A DNA stretch of 46,013 nt from an uncultured Erysipelotrichaceae bacterium. Lineage in GTDB: Bacteria; Bacillota_I; Bacilli_A; RFN20; CAG-826. Positions 9,753 to 19,815 of the stretch are shown in pieces. How positions within the stretch are numbered: the stretch's first letter is position 1; every line of letters begins with the position of its first letter. Under the pieces are notes generated by a model. The model searched no databases, had not been told where the DNA came from, and was given only the letters and a program-made list of their open reading frames with translations. A program made the translations under genes and the position numbers. Where the stretch lies: positions 1 to 46,013 of the forward strand of contig ONAT01000010.1 in the NCBI GenBank assembly GCA_900315885.1. The letters are read 5' to 3'.

Positions 9753-11168
9753 CTAATTGTCAATTTTTTTGACATATTCATTTAATATTTGCAGATATCT
9801 TTCTGCTTTTTCTTTATTTTCCATTTCAACAAAGATTCTTAAAACTGGTTCAGTCCCTGAGCAACGTAACAAAACCCAAGAGTCATTCGCGAAAATATAT
9901 TTAATGTTTCTATTTATGACTTTCTTTTCTAGAACTGGTTCATCGAAAGTAATAGCCTCATTATGTAAAGCATTCAATACTTTTTTATCATCTTTATAAG
10001 CAATTGAACTTTCAATGACATAATGATGGAAATTAGCAAAATCACGTACTTCTTTAACAATTTGTGAGATTGGTTTTTTCATCATTGTAATCATCTCTAA
10101 AAATAAGGCAAAAGCGAAAGAGGAATCTTTACCATATAGATATCCGCGCATTGTTAATCCACCTGATGATTCTCCGCCTAATAAAGCATCAACTTCTTTA
10201 ATCTTTGAAGAGATATTTTTAAATCCAACATCAACTTCATGACATTTGAAGCCTAATTTTTCTGTTACTTTATCAAGTAAATTTGATGTAGCTAAGTTTT
10301 TCACACTGTCGCCTTGCATATGACGATATTTAACAAGGTAGTAATATAAACAGGAAAGAATCTCATTACTATCGACATAATTTCCCGCTTCATCGAGAAT
10401 ACCTAATCTATCGCCATCTGAGTCAATTCCAAAAATACAATCATATTTCTTTTTTGCTAAGAATTTACGGTCAATTTCCATATTTGCTTTCGTAGGATTT
10501 GGTAAGGCAAAGCCAAAGAAGGCGTCGTGTCTTTTTCCTACAACTTCAAAATTTTTCAAATGCAATTCCTTAGCAAGGATTGATAATGATTTAATACCTA
10601 CACCATGAAGATTATCAAATAGTATTCTAGCTTCACTACCATCAACTTCTGGTAAGATAAATGATTTAATTGATAAAACATACTCTTTCAAGAAAGAAAT
10701 ATGTTCAATCTTTTTTTCTTTAATAGCTTCATCAAAGTCCATATTTTTAACTTTACGAACTTTTTGAATATCTTGTTCTATGCGGCTAGTTAAGGCTACA
10801 TCAGCATCCATACCTTCCTTTTGGAATACCTTAATACCATTAAAGTAATAAGGATTATGTGATGCTGTAATCATTACTCCAAAATCATTGTTCATTTGTT
10901 TAGTTTTAAACATAACTGCAGGTGTTGGTGTTGCCTCACTAGACAATAAAACCTTTATTCCATTTTTAGCAAAAACGGATGCCATCCATTCGCTCGCTTT
11001 ATCCGATAAAAAACGATAATCGTAACCAATGACAACTGGTGTTTTTGATTTTTCTTCTTTGATAATATCAGAGATTGCTTGCGCCACTAATTCAATATTT
11101 TCTTTATTGAAATCTTCGCCTATAACACCTCTAAAACCACCAGTGCCAAATTCAATTTTGTTTTTCAT
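9753..11168 (-). CDS. Phosphohexomutase (phosphoglucomutase/GlcNAc-phosphate mutase family)
   Basis: Interconverts sugar 1- and 6-phosphates in the cytosol. Alpha-D-phosphohexomutase signatures are in order: FGTGGFRG near the N terminus, TASHNPYYFNGIK (phosphoserine loop), GIDSDGDRLGI (Mg2+ loop), GGESSGG (sugar-binding loop) and RCSGTEPVLRI (phosphate loop). It has 471 residues from the ATG at 11168, chosen because GAGAGGAG lies just upstream; a start 18 bases earlier lacks this. It directly precedes the phosphorylase gene, so its likely job is to turn the phosphorylase product (glucose-1-P or GlcNAc-1-P) into the 6-phosphate for glycolysis or NagA. Confidence 0.93.
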   Translation of the reverse strand: MKNKIEFGTGGFRGVIGEDFNKENIELVAQAISDIIKEEKSKTPVVIGYDYRFLSDKASEWMASVFAKNGIKVLLSSEATPTPAVMFKTKQMNNDFGVMITASHNPYYFNGIKVFQKEGMDADVALTSRIEQDIQKVRKVKNMDFDEAIKEKKIEHISFLKEYVLSIKSFILPEVDGSEARILFDNLHGVGIKSLSILAKELHLKNFEVVGKRHDAFFGFALPNPTKANMEIDRKFLAKKKYDCIFGIDSDGDRLGILDEAGNYVDSNEILSCLYYYLVKYRHMQGDSVKNLATSNLLDKVTEKLGFKCHEVDVGFKNISSKIKEVDALLGGESSGGLTMRGYLYGKDSSFAFALFLEMITMMKKPISQIVKEVRDFANFHHYVIESSIAYKDDKKVLNALHNEAITFDEPVLEKKVINRNIKYIFANDSWVLLRCSGTEPVLRIFVEMENKEKAERYLQILNEYVKKIDN

Positions 11169-11186
11169 TTTTTTAACTCCTCTCAT

Positions 11187-11756
11187 CTAATCAAAACTCT
11201 TATATTCAAACGAATACACAATCATTTCCGAAAAATTATTTGTTTTTTCTCCTGCCCAAGATGGACACCATGCTCCAATCCAAACTTTCATTGGATGATC
11301 TGGAACATTTGTGGTAATGACTGCTTGTAATACATCATCGATGTAATATTCGACCTTTTCACCACGGTACCAGTCGAAACGATATACATGCTGAACATTG
11401 TCATAGATTTGATAATCGACGTTGCCATTAACGTGTGTGGCATCATTTTCTGATGTGTATGAAGAATAAATCACATTGTTTTTACCGAATAATTCGATAT
11501 CAATTTCATGATTTATGTTTCCTCCATTGCCATATAAGAATGTCCAAAACGCCATAGTAACGCCACTCCTCGCATTCGTGGAAGCCTTAAATACGAAACT
11601 CCCTTGATCGTAATAATCTTTTGATTCTAATGCTCCACCAATACGATTTTCCCCATCAACCTTAATCTTTACAAAATCACTATTGAATGTGACATTGTCG
11701 GCACTTACTCCATTATTTCCATCGTTTCCCCAAGATCGCGATACCGCTAGAAAGCT
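11187..11756 (-). CDS. GH16 catalytic domain in the -1 frame of the upstream gene
   Basis: About 189 codons of a GH16 beta-glucanase/laminarinase-type domain with no start of their own. The catalytic EIDIE motif (NHEIDIELFG) and the N-terminal SRSWGNDGNNGVSADNV stretch both align by eye with the second GH16 protein at 20849-22234 (NSSWGGSNGGVSPKNV and NHEIDIELPG). The frame opens at an A7 run (11756-11762) inside the last codons of the repeat lipoprotein; slipping back one base there joins the two exactly. It is either a homopolymer frameshift mutation/assembly error or a programmed -1 frameshift. An isolated start at 11555 would remove the N-terminal third, so the domain is not a separate gene. 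Confidence 0.7.
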   Translation of the reverse strand, partial: SFLAVSRSWGNDGNNGVSADNVTFNSDFVKIKVDGENRIGGALESKDYYDQGSFVFKASTNARSGVTMAFWTFLYGNGGNINHEIDIELFGKNNVIYSSYTSENDATHVNGNVDYQIYDNVQHVYRFDWYRGEKVEYYIDDVLQAVITTNVPDHPMKVWIGAWCPSWAGEKTNNFSEMIVYSFEYKSFD

Positions 11757-13591
11757 TTTTTTAATGCGTTACCACTATCTCTTTCAGCGATTCTAAACCA
11801 ACGGAATGCGGATGTTTCGTTATATTTATCATCAGCATTAACTTTGACGTTATAAGCATAAGTTCCTGGAGTAGTTGGCATTTCTGAGCCTAAATTTACT
11901 GCTCCTTCATCTTTTGTAAAGAAGATAGTTACTTGAGCATCGGCAGGAACTTCATAAGTAAATGAAGGTAAATCATCAACATAGAATGTTGTGCCATTTT
12001 CTTCAGCAGTGAATTCTACGCCATTAGCCTTAATAACTATTGTTGCATCTTGTTTATTGTTATCATCTTCAAGATAAAACCAGAAATAGTTTTCGACTTC
12101 GTTAAATTGACTGTTTGCTTCTACTTTAACGTGATAAGAATATACGCCTGGCACACTAGGAATTGTCGTACCAATATTTTCTTCTGTTTCGTTATTAACA
12201 AAGAACGCTGTTGCCACTGCTCCATCACTTACATCATAAGTAAACGAAGGTAAATTATTTGTTTTAAATGGTGTGACTAATCCTGTTTTTGGTTCTTTTG
12301 CTTCACCATTTACTTTAATAGTAATTGTTGGAGTGATTTTATTTCCTGCTTCTAAATAGAAATAGAACCATTTGTCCACAGCATTAAATCTCTCACTTGC
12401 TTCGACTTTAACGTGATAAGCATAAGCTCCTGGTTCACTTGGAATTCCATCAATAACTTGTTCTGTTTTGTTATTAACGAAATATGTTGTTGCGGTTGCA
12501 CCATCACTTATTTCATAATCAAATGTTGGAACTGTGGTATAAGGTTTAGTTTCTCCATTATTAGCTTCTCTTCTTTCTCCATTAACAATCATTGTAATTG
12601 TCGGAGTGATTTTATCTGCGGATTCTAAGCTATACCAGAACCAGTTTTCTACTCCATTGAAGTTATCATCTTCAATGACGTTAACGTGAATTGCATAACT
12701 TCCTGGTGTAGTTGGTGCACCATCTAATCTAGATTCATCAGTTGTGTTAACATAAAATACATCAACATTTGCACCTTCTTCACTCACTTCGTAAGTAAAT
12801 ACTGGGAGATTATTTGTTTTAAATGGTACTGATGTGCCTGTTCTAGGATCTTTGGCTTCACCATTTACTTTAATAGTAACTGTTGGTGTCACTTTAGAAG
12901 TTGCGTCAACAATTTTAAACCAACGGAACATTGAAGAAGCGTTGTAACTGTCATTTTCTAAGACATTAACAATGTAACTATAAGTTCCTGTTGTCGTTGG
13001 CATTGTATGTCCTAAATTTTCATAAGTATCATTACCTAAATCTTTTGAAAAGTAAAAATCTGCGGTCGCACCTTCACTAACGGAAAAACTAAATGTTGGT
13101 AAATTAGTAACATCAAATGTTGTTCCGTTCATATCTTCTGAAAATTCTGAACCATTTACCATAATCTTAATTTGGGCATCGACTTTTGGACCTTGTTTGT
13201 TTTTTACAATATATTGGAATGTTGTTTGGAATCCATTGTAATTAACATGCGCAGTTTTTGTACCACTTGTTGTTAAATCAACACCTGTTAACATTTCCAT
13301 TGTCATTGGTATGACTTCACTTTGTCCGCCTTCATAAGAAACACGGATTGTTGCATTATTGAGGTTAAAGGTATCTCCTACTTCATAACTTGTCACAGGA
13401 TAATCTTCAACTTCAATACTTGTGATAACCTTGTTAACACTTGTGTTCGGTGTATCAGGCGTTGACACAGATGTTGGTGTTGTACTTGGCCCAACAATAG
13501 AGCCTTGACTTGGTGTAGATGTGTTATTGTTACATCCTACCAAAGTTCCCATCATCATCGACAAAACTAATAAAATCGATTTCTTTTGCAT
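11747..13591 (-). CDS. Repeat lipoprotein, N-terminal part of a GH16 surface enzyme
   Basis: A 614-residue lipoprotein with lipobox LVGC (Cys20), a Thr/Ser/Pro linker (21-52), one bacterial Ig-like domain (about 56-130) and five tandem repeats of about 90 residues (138-601). It ends GNALKKAF immediately before TAG. The last codons TTA AAA AAA contain an A7 run from which a -1 shift continues into the GH16 domain. Intact, the protein would be about 800 residues with a C-terminal glycanase held off the membrane by a repeat stalk. Good ribosome site (GGGAGGAATTAAAA, then ATG). It lies 13 bases after the ATPase gene. Confidence 0.85.
   Translation of the reverse strand: MQKKSILLVLSMMMGTLVGCNNNTSTPSQGSIVGPSTTPTSVSTPDTPNTSVNKVITSIEVEDYPVTSYEVGDTFNLNNATIRVSYEGGQSEVIPMTMEMLTGVDLTTSGTKTAHVNYNGFQTTFQYIVKNKQGPKVDAQIKIMVNGSEFSEDMNGTTFDVTNLPTFSFSVSEGATADFYFSKDLGNDTYENLGHTMPTTTGTYSYIVNVLENDSYNASSMFRWFKIVDATSKVTPTVTIKVNGEAKDPRTGTSVPFKTNNLPVFTYEVSEEGANVDVFYVNTTDESRLDGAPTTPGSYAIHVNVIEDDNFNGVENWFWYSLESADKITPTITMIVNGERREANNGETKPYTTVPTFDYEISDGATATTYFVNNKTEQVIDGIPSEPGAYAYHVKVEASERFNAVDKWFYFYLEAGNKITPTITIKVNGEAKEPKTGLVTPFKTNNLPSFTYDVSDGAVATAFFVNNETEENIGTTIPSVPGVYSYHVKVEANSQFNEVENYFWFYLEDDNNKQDATIVIKANGVEFTAEENGTTFYVDDLPSFTYEVPADAQVTIFFTKDEGAVNLGSEMPTTPGTYAYNVKVNADDKYNETSAFRWFRIAERDSGNALKKAF
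11789..13180 (-). repeat. Five tandem ~90-residue stalk repeats
   Basis: Each unit starts with a TPTITIKVNGE-like strand, has LPxFTYEVSDGA in the middle and ends with TPGxYxYHVKVExxxxFNxxxxWFxFYLE. Units lie at residues 138-229, 236-325, 330-415, 420-510 and 515-601. The same unit occurs once more in the surface protein at 24502-26538, so it is a shared, mobile extracellular module. Confidence 0.85.
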
Positions 13592-13604
13592 TTTTAATTC
13601 CTCC

Positions 13605-14726
13605 CTATTTTAAAATGCTTTCTTCAGTTGTTTTATCAAACATATGGACACGATCAGTCTTGAATTTAATTTTGATTCTTTGATCTAAACCATATTCGAC
13701 TCTATTTTGAACTTTCATGACAAATTCGTTGTCTCCATCCATTACTAATTTGTTATCTTTATTATCAAATGTTAGATAAACTAAACATTCGCTTCCTAAA
13801 GTTTCCACAACTTTTACTGTTGCTTCTAAGGCATCAGCATCATCAGATTCATAGATGTCTTCACTACGAATTCCAAGAATTGCATCAAACTCGCGGTCCG
13901 CAAATTCATCTTTAAAATCTAAAGTAAGTTTTAATTCTTTATTTGTTCCTAATGGTGTAGCATAAGTATGCTTTGTTTTTCTTATTGCATGAACATTAAA
14001 GAAATTCATTTGTGGAGTGCCAATAAATCCAGCAACAAATTTGTTGCTTGGGTGATCATAGAGATTTGTTGGTGTATCTATTTGTTGCACTATACCATCT
14101 TTCATAACAACAATTCTTGTTCCCATAGTCATAGCTTCAACTTGATCATGAGTAACATAAATAAATGTTGTATTTAAAGTCTTATGTAAACGAATAATCT
14201 CGACACGCATTGCCGCTCTTAACTTAGCGTCAAGGTTACTTAATGGTTCATCAAATAAATAAACTTTTGCATCTCTAACAATTGCTCTACCAGCAGCAAC
14301 ACGTTGTCTTTGTCCACCTGATAAAGCTTTTGGTTTACGTTGTAAAAGATTTTCAATGCCTAATGTTTTACTTACTTCATGAACTTTTTTGTCAATTTCT
14401 TCTTTTGGTGTATGACGTAAGCGCAATCCAAACGCTATGTTTTCATAAACAGTTAGATAAGGATACAAAGCATAGTTTTGAAAAACCATCGCTAAATTAC
14501 GATCTTTCGGTTCAACGTCATTCATATATTCCCCATCAATATATAAATCTCCACTGGTAATTTCTTCTAATCCTGCAATCATACGCAAGGTAGTAGATTT
14601 ACCACATCCTGATGGTCCGACGAAAACAATGAATTCACCATCTTTAATATCCATTGTAAAATCTTTGACTGCGGTCACATTTCCTTTATAAACTTTTGTG
14701 ACATTTTGTAATAATAAACTAGCCAT
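13605..14726 (-). CDS. Sugar ABC transporter ATP-binding protein (MsmK/UgpC type)
   Basis: A 373-residue ATPase that would power the MalFG-like permease pair encoded upstream in the same operon. Walker [11 protein letters not shown]-loop VFQNYALYP, signature [18 protein letters not shown], Walker [14 protein letters not shown] and H-loop YVTHDQ are all present. A C-terminal TOBE-type domain (from about residue 240), typical of MalK/MsmK/UgpC, follows. The usual RVALGRAI is RVAAGRAI here, a minor change. In relatives one such ATPase may serve several carbohydrate importers; its presence in the operon suggests a dedicated one here. Confidence 0.95.
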   Translation of the reverse strand: MASLLLQNVTKVYKGNVTAVKDFTMDIKDGEFIVFVGPSGCGKSTTLRMIAGLEEITSGDLYIDGEYMNDVEPKDRNLAMVFQNYALYPYLTVYENIAFGLRLRHTPKEEIDKKVHEVSKTLGIENLLQRKPKALSGGQRQRVAAGRAIVRDAKVYLFDEPLSNLDAKLRAAMRVEIIRLHKTLNTTFIYVTHDQVEAMTMGTRIVVMKDGIVQQIDTPTNLYDHPSNKFVAGFIGTPQMNFFNVHAIRKTKHTYATPLGTNKELKLTLDFKDEFADREFDAILGIRSEDIYESDDADALEATVKVVETLGSECLVYLTFDNKDNKLVMDGDNEFVMKVQNRVEYGLDQRIKIKFKTDRVHMFDKTTEESILK

Positions 14727-14751
14727 TTTTAATCACCTTTCCTTTTGTCAT

Positions 14752-15903
14752 TTATAATAAGATTCTTTCACTATGGTTAATTGAACTATCCACAGATACT
14801 GTGATTGCGCCATATAAAGTTGAGCGCTTTGATAGTTGTGTGAATTTAATCTCACATGGATTTCTTGTTGATTTTAATTCTTCTTTTAAACAGTTGAGGT
14901 AGTCTTCACCAAATAGTGAGACACGACCTGCTAAGACGATATGAGAAATATTTAATAATTCTACGATGTCTCTTAGTTTTTCACCTAGAAGATGAGCGGT
15001 TTCATTTACATATTCGTAAACTTCACCTTTTTTCTTATATTCTTCGCTAAGCAAAGCAACATTGTAGTGCTTACCATTTTTCTTTGAGAAATATTCTTTA
15101 ATACTTCTTAAAGAAACAAATTCATCAAGCACATTTTTCTTATTTTTAAATGTGGTAGTGATTAAGCCAATTTCCCCAGCGTAACCACAATCGCCACCAT
15201 AGAACTTGCCATTTAGCACCATAGCTCCACCTAAACCATTATCAACATAAGCTAATAAGGCATTACGAACATTTGCTAAGCATCCATATTTCATTTCACC
15301 AATAATTGATAAGTTAATATCATTTTGCATGGAAACTGGAATAGAGAAGGCATTTTCAAATATTGACTTAATATTATTCTTTCCATCAAATAAATCACGA
15401 TCAAATTGTTTTGATAATTGCAATTCTCCTGTTTGGGAATTAACACATCCTGGAACCGCTACAATAATTTGACGAAGAGGAATATCGCGATATTCTAAAC
15501 TTGCTAATGTGTCTTTAATAAATAAAACAATTTCATAAATTATCGCAATATCATATTTATCAATTTCTTTTTCGGCTTCTAATAATATTTCTTCTTTAAT
15601 ATTAGAAATCGTAATGTGATATCTATTGTCTGATAAAGAAACAACAATAATTAATCCAAACTCCTCATTAAGTGTGTAACGAACTTGTTTTCTTCCTTTA
15701 CCCGCTTTTGAAATATAGCATGACACTTTGATTAAACCATCATTAATAAGGCCTTTAAGAATTGAAGACATCGCCGCATTTGACAAGCTAAGAAAATCTG
15801 CTAATTCAGTCGCGGAATAGTCACCATTTCTTAATTCTTTTAATACAAGTTCATTGTTGAGTGTTCGTGCATAACTTTGATCTCTTCCTTGCATTTCATT
15901 CAT
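14752..15903 (-). CDS. ROK-family transcriptional regulator
   Basis: A 383-residue protein with an N-terminal winged helix (ELVLKELRNG through LSNAAMSSILKGLINDGLI, about residues 18-60) joined to a ROK sugar-kinase fold (from about 85). It resembles NagC/XylR-type regulators that bind a sugar or sugar phosphate. The ROK glycine-rich segments VPGCVNSQTGEL and DNGLGGAMVLNGKFYGGD are seen, but the Cys-rich zinc motif (CxCGxxGC) of most ROK proteins is missing after GYAGEIG. It probably controls this operon and the divergent binding-protein gene. The palindrome inside the promoter at 22358-22387 is a candidate site. Strong Shine-Dalgarno AGGAGG. Confidence 0.9.
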   Translation of the reverse strand: MNEMQGRDQSYARTLNNELVLKELRNGDYSATELADFLSLSNAAMSSILKGLINDGLIKVSCYISKAGKGRKQVRYTLNEEFGLIIVVSLSDNRYHITISNIKEEILLEAEKEIDKYDIAIIYEIVLFIKDTLASLEYRDIPLRQIIVAVPGCVNSQTGELQLSKQFDRDLFDGKNNIKSIFENAFSIPVSMQNDINLSIIGEMKYGCLANVRNALLAYVDNGLGGAMVLNGKFYGGDCGYAGEIGLITTTFKNKKNVLDEFVSLRSIKEYFSKKNGKHYNVALLSEEYKKKGEVYEYVNETAHLLGEKLRDIVELLNISHIVLAGRVSLFGEDYLNCLKEELKSTRNPCEIKFTQLSKRSTLYGAITVSVDSSINHSERILL

Positions 15904-15915
15904 TGTTTTTTCCTC

Positions 15916-18912
15916 CTAGCCAATGATATTTTCTTCTTTACCATCATAAGTGATAAGAATTGTTTCACCCTCAAACATACGTCCAACGACTCCACTTACT
16001 CTTATGCCCTCTTCTAATGATGATACTTTGTATCCATTCGCAGATACATTTGCTTCACTAACATGGCAATTTTCAATCTTGCCATTGCTATTTAAGATTC
16101 CTATTAACGCTCCGACAAAGTTTTTGCCTTTTACTTGAACGTTACGAATGTTTAAATCATATATTTCACCAGAACAAGCCGCGAATAAGCCAACGCCATA
16201 TTCTGCTTGCGCGGTTAGATTAGATAAGACCCCTTCATTTTTGTTTATCACATAATTTGAGATTGTATGACCTAATCCATAGAACTTTCCACTAAAGTAA
16301 CGACCGCCTTCTTCAAGTGCGTAACCGATACCATATATTTCTTGTCCTTTAAAATCAATATCGTTAGTCAAAACAAATGTCTTATTGTAATTAGCGAATT
16401 TGCTTTGATCAACTTTTTCATTTTTATTAATATTGAAATAAGTAAAGAAGTCTTCTACACTACTTATCTCAATTACATCTTTTTCTAAACTCTTGACATT
16501 GTCATAAGTATATTGTTTATGGTTAAACAAATATCCCATTCCTAAATAACGACCATTATTATCTTCAATAATGAAATCTAATTTAGTGGCGTTATATTTT
16601 TTTACATCTGCTTTATCAATTGAAATCACCTTATTATTTAAAGTGTATTTAATAATTTCATTATGATACTTAACCGACAATGAAGATTTATCGACACTAG
16701 GTAATTCAAATTGGAAATTAGAGTTTGTATCACTATATAAGATTGAATCTTTAAGTCTTGTTAAAGTTTGAACTTGAATTGTTTTTGTCGCGGATTTGAC
16801 TTTTCCATCTTTACTCATCGCAAACAAATTGAAACTTGTAACATTACAATCTTGACTTATGGTAAGAGTGTTGCCTTCAATAGTAATACCGGCATAACTT
16901 GATTCTAAAATGTATTCAACTTTTTCTGTTGCATCATCTGGTATTGTGGTAACACTTAATGGATATGACATACCTGCTTTCATAACATCTGGAGTTACTA
17001 AGTTTAAACCAGTTATTTTCTTTCCTAAATTAATAGTTAAAGTATCAACAAATTTATTTTCTTCTGTTTCTAAACTAGCGGTAATTTCAATCTTCATATC
17101 TTTAGCATTTAAAGTTGAAATAATATTGTTATTAACCGTTACTCCACCATTCTTCTTGACTTCATATTTAACATTATCTTTTACAGTTTCTTTCATATCG
17201 CGAGGATAGACTTCAAAGTCAAGAGCGATATTATCACCAACATAATAGCTCTTATTAGATAATTCTTTAGCAAGAGAGAATCTTACCACTGTATGAAGTT
17301 CTTCTAAAACTTTTAAAGAAGGTAATGAACCATTAATTATATTCCAATCTTCATTTGATAACATCGAAGAAAAATCGTAATTTTTCATTTCTTCAAGAGA
17401 ATTAAAGAGAACACAGTTTTCATCTTCGCTCACGCCATATCCTTTAAAGGATGTTGAATCTTTTGTTTTCACTGTTGCACAATTTATAATCGTTCCTTCA
17501 TTAGAACCAACGAATGAACCAAAACTTGTGTCGCAATGCACATTACCAATGCTATAACAATTGGAGATTTCACCAAAGTTATTACCAACAAGACCACCAA
17601 CATAACGATAAGTCTTGCCATCTGCATAAACTTCTAAATCAACATTACTATAGCAATTAGAGATTGTTCCACTATTAGAACCAACTAAACCACCAGAATA
17701 TGATGAAACATTTACTTTTCCTGTAACACCTAAGTTTTTAATAACTGCAGAACTTGTCGTATAGCCAAACAAACCGAAATTGAATGAATATGTGTCTTTA
17801 CGATTAGCGTATAAGTTTGAAATCGTATGACCATTGCCATCAAAAGTTCCTTTGAAAGCTTTAGATGTAGCAATGTTTCCATCGACGACATCAATATAAG
17901 TTCCAATTGGTGTCCAACCTAAACCATCGTTATAAAGTTTATTACCTTTAACCAATACTTCGCTTAAATCAATATCATTCATTAATACGTAATAGCCTTG
18001 TAATGCTTCTGCACTATCATTAATGGATGCAAGATCATAAGCATCAAAGATAAACTTTGTTGCTACTTCAACATGGATTGCGACACTATTACGTGAAGTA
18101 ATAATCTTTAAAGTATTAACACCATCGAATAAAGAGTCTAAATAAGTTCCTTTAATCGTTAAGGTTTGTGTATCTTTATTATAGTCATAATATTTTCTAT
18201 CGATGAGACTATTTTGTTCATTGGTTAATGCTAAGATGCCATCTTCTTTGGAATCTGGGTTATCACTAAAATCTAAAACAAAACTTGCAGACATATTTGA
18301 GTTACGCTCCACAATTTGACGTGCTTTAGTAACTTTAATGAAGTTAGAACGCATAGCAATAAATTCTTTTTCGCTATGAGCGTCATTATGTGTATTAGCT
18401 ACAACCACAAATTTTGTTCCATCAGCAACCGCGTTCGTATAACTTACTTTACCTGTTGTCTCATCAATTGAAACACCTTTAACATGTTCTTTGAGATTAT
18501 AAGTTATAGAGTAAGGTAATGATGCACTCGCCGTAACAAACTCACCATCAACTACATAACTTGATAAATTATTGAAACTAACCGTAGCAACTTCATAGTT
18601 ATGTAATAAAGTAACTACAACTGCATTAGAAACTTCACTTTGATATTTCGCTACTACTAATACTTGGGTAGAATTTGCTAATTCATCAGAGAAAGTAAAT
18701 ACTCCAGTTGATGAATCTAAAAATATTAGTGAAGTATCATAGTTAGAAATAATCTCATATTTTATTCCTCTTCTTGGTTTTTTCACAGAAATTGCTTCCG
18801 AAGAATAAATTTGGTATTCATCTTTTTCAAATTCTAGTTTATTGTCACCGCTACATGAAGAGAATAAGCCACAAAGCATACTAAGAGAAATTAATAAAAC
18901 TTTTTTGTTCAT
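15916..18912 (-). CDS. Large surface lipoprotein with GLUG motifs
   Basis: A 998-residue lipoprotein with a signal ending in a lipobox (LFSSCSGD; Cys20). Ig-like or cadherin-like beta repeats occupy the N-terminal third. Two regions of GLUG-type repeats follow (about 380-470 and 890-975), with sequences such as GGLVGSNSGTISNCYS and GGLVGNNFGEISNCYS. GLUG repeats occur in secreted adhesins and peptidases. No catalytic motif was recognised, so a glycan-binding role at the cell surface is the likeliest guess. It starts 1 base after the permease stop with AAAGGA in front, so it is cotranscribed with the transporter. A diverged enzyme cannot be ruled out. Confidence 0.8.
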   Translation of the reverse strand: MNKKVLLISLSMLCGLFSSCSGDNKLEFEKDEYQIYSSEAISVKKPRRGIKYEIISNYDTSLIFLDSSTGVFTFSDELANSTQVLVVAKYQSEVSNAVVVTLLHNYEVATVSFNNLSSYVVDGEFVTASASLPYSITYNLKEHVKGVSIDETTGKVSYTNAVADGTKFVVVANTHNDAHSEKEFIAMRSNFIKVTKARQIVERNSNMSASFVLDFSDNPDSKEDGILALTNEQNSLIDRKYYDYNKDTQTLTIKGTYLDSLFDGVNTLKIITSRNSVAIHVEVATKFIFDAYDLASINDSAEALQGYYVLMNDIDLSEVLVKGNKLYNDGLGWTPIGTYIDVVDGNIATSKAFKGTFDGNGHTISNLYANRKDTYSFNFGLFGYTTSSAVIKNLGVTGKVNVSSYSGGLVGSNSGTISNCYSNVDLEVYADGKTYRYVGGLVGNNFGEISNCYSIGNVHCDTSFGSFVGSNEGTIINCATVKTKDSTSFKGYGVSEDENCVLFNSLEEMKNYDFSSMLSNEDWNIINGSLPSLKVLEELHTVVRFSLAKELSNKSYYVGDNIALDFEVYPRDMKETVKDNVKYEVKKNGGVTVNNNIISTLNAKDMKIEITASLETEENKFVDTLTINLGKKITGLNLVTPDVMKAGMSYPLSVTTIPDDATEKVEYILESSYAGITIEGNTLTISQDCNVTSFNLFAMSKDGKVKSATKTIQVQTLTRLKDSILYSDTNSNFQFELPSVDKSSLSVKYHNEIIKYTLNNKVISIDKADVKKYNATKLDFIIEDNNGRYLGMGYLFNHKQYTYDNVKSLEKDVIEISSVEDFFTYFNINKNEKVDQSKFANYNKTFVLTNDIDFKGQEIYGIGYALEEGGRYFSGKFYGLGHTISNYVINKNEGVLSNLTAQAEYGVGLFAACSGEIYDLNIRNVQVKGKNFVGALIGILNSNGKIENCHVSEANVSANGYKVSSLEEGIRVSGVVGRMFEGETILITYDGKEENIIG

Positions 18913-18913
18913 A

Positions 18914-19804
18914 TTATCCTTTTAAACCTCCTGCGACTGTATTTTCAATAATCTTCTTTTGGAAGAGAGAATATAAGACAATAACTGGCACAATTGAGAT
19001 GATAATAGCAGCGAACACTAATGGATAATTACCAGTAAGTTTCAATTCGTTTTGAATTGATTGTAAGCCAACTGCTAAAGTTTTATGTGATTGTAAGAAT
19101 AAGAATGGAGTTGAATAGTCATTCCATAAAGTAATTGCTTGTAAGATACAGCAGGAAATAATAGGTCCTTTACACATTGGAATCATAACTTTAAAGAATA
19201 TTTGGAAATGTCCTGCTCCATCCATTTGAGCAGCCTCAGCGTAATTCCAAGAAATGCTTTCAAATGCCGAATGAAGTAAGATAAAGTTAAAGCCAAATGC
19301 TCCAGAATATAAGAATAATACACCAATGTATGTATCATTTAAGTGGAGAAACTCCATGAATTTAACTTGCGCTGGTAATGTACCAACAATAGGGACAACC
19401 ATTGCAAATATTGCAAGTCCATATAATATCTTCTTACCAGGGAAGTCATATTTTGCAACAGCGTAAGCTGCACAAGCTGAGAAGAAAACATTCACCACTG
19501 TGCCAAGAATTGTAAGAATCAATGAGTTAAGAATCATTGATAATAAATTGTCACCATTAATATCTGTTTTTAAAATCTTCGCATAATTTGAGAAATCCCA
19601 ATTTGTAGGAAGGCTCCAATATTGATCAAATGTTGTAATATGTTGCCATTCTTCGACGCCACGGAATGAGTTAAGTAACATCCAAATAAATGGGAATAAA
19701 AGTGAAATAGAATAAAGAGCAAAAATAACAAAGGCAATCCACACGCCAATAGAAAGGATTGGTTTTTTATTACGCTTCTTTTGTTTTGTCATTGTGTTTT
19801 CCAT
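18914..19804 (-). CDS. Carbohydrate ABC permease (MalG/LacG type)
   Basis: Inner-membrane permease of about 296 residues with six predicted membrane spans. The EAA loop that docks the ATPase is visible as YAEAAQMDGAGHFQIFFKVMIP. It ends VAGGLKG, as MalG-type proteins do. ATG at 19804 is chosen because AGGAGGTAGAAAA precedes it; an upstream in-frame TTG at 19822 would sit inside the previous gene. It forms the heterodimeric channel with the next protein. Confidence 0.95.
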   Translation of the reverse strand: MENTMTKQKKRNKKPILSIGVWIAFVIFALYSISLLFPFIWMLLNSFRGVEEWQHITTFDQYWSLPTNWDFSNYAKILKTDINGDNLLSMILNSLILTILGTVVNVFFSACAAYAVAKYDFPGKKILYGLAIFAMVVPIVGTLPAQVKFMEFLHLNDTYIGVLFLYSGAFGFNFILLHSAFESISWNYAEAAQMDGAGHFQIFFKVMIPMCKGPIISCCILQAITLWNDYSTPFLFLQSHKTLAVGLQSIQNELKLTGNYPLVFAAIIISIVPVIVLYSLFQKKIIENTVAGGLKG

Positions 19805-19815
19805 TTTTCTACCTC

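Noticed and set aside
11187-11555. Independent 122-residue gene
   Set aside because: It starts in the middle of a GH16 fold; the same frame continues upstream with clear GH16 sequence to the A7 run.
15916-18912. Polysaccharide lyase or protease in the large GLUG lipoprotein
   Set aside because: No catalytic motif could be identified; only binding-type repeats are visible.
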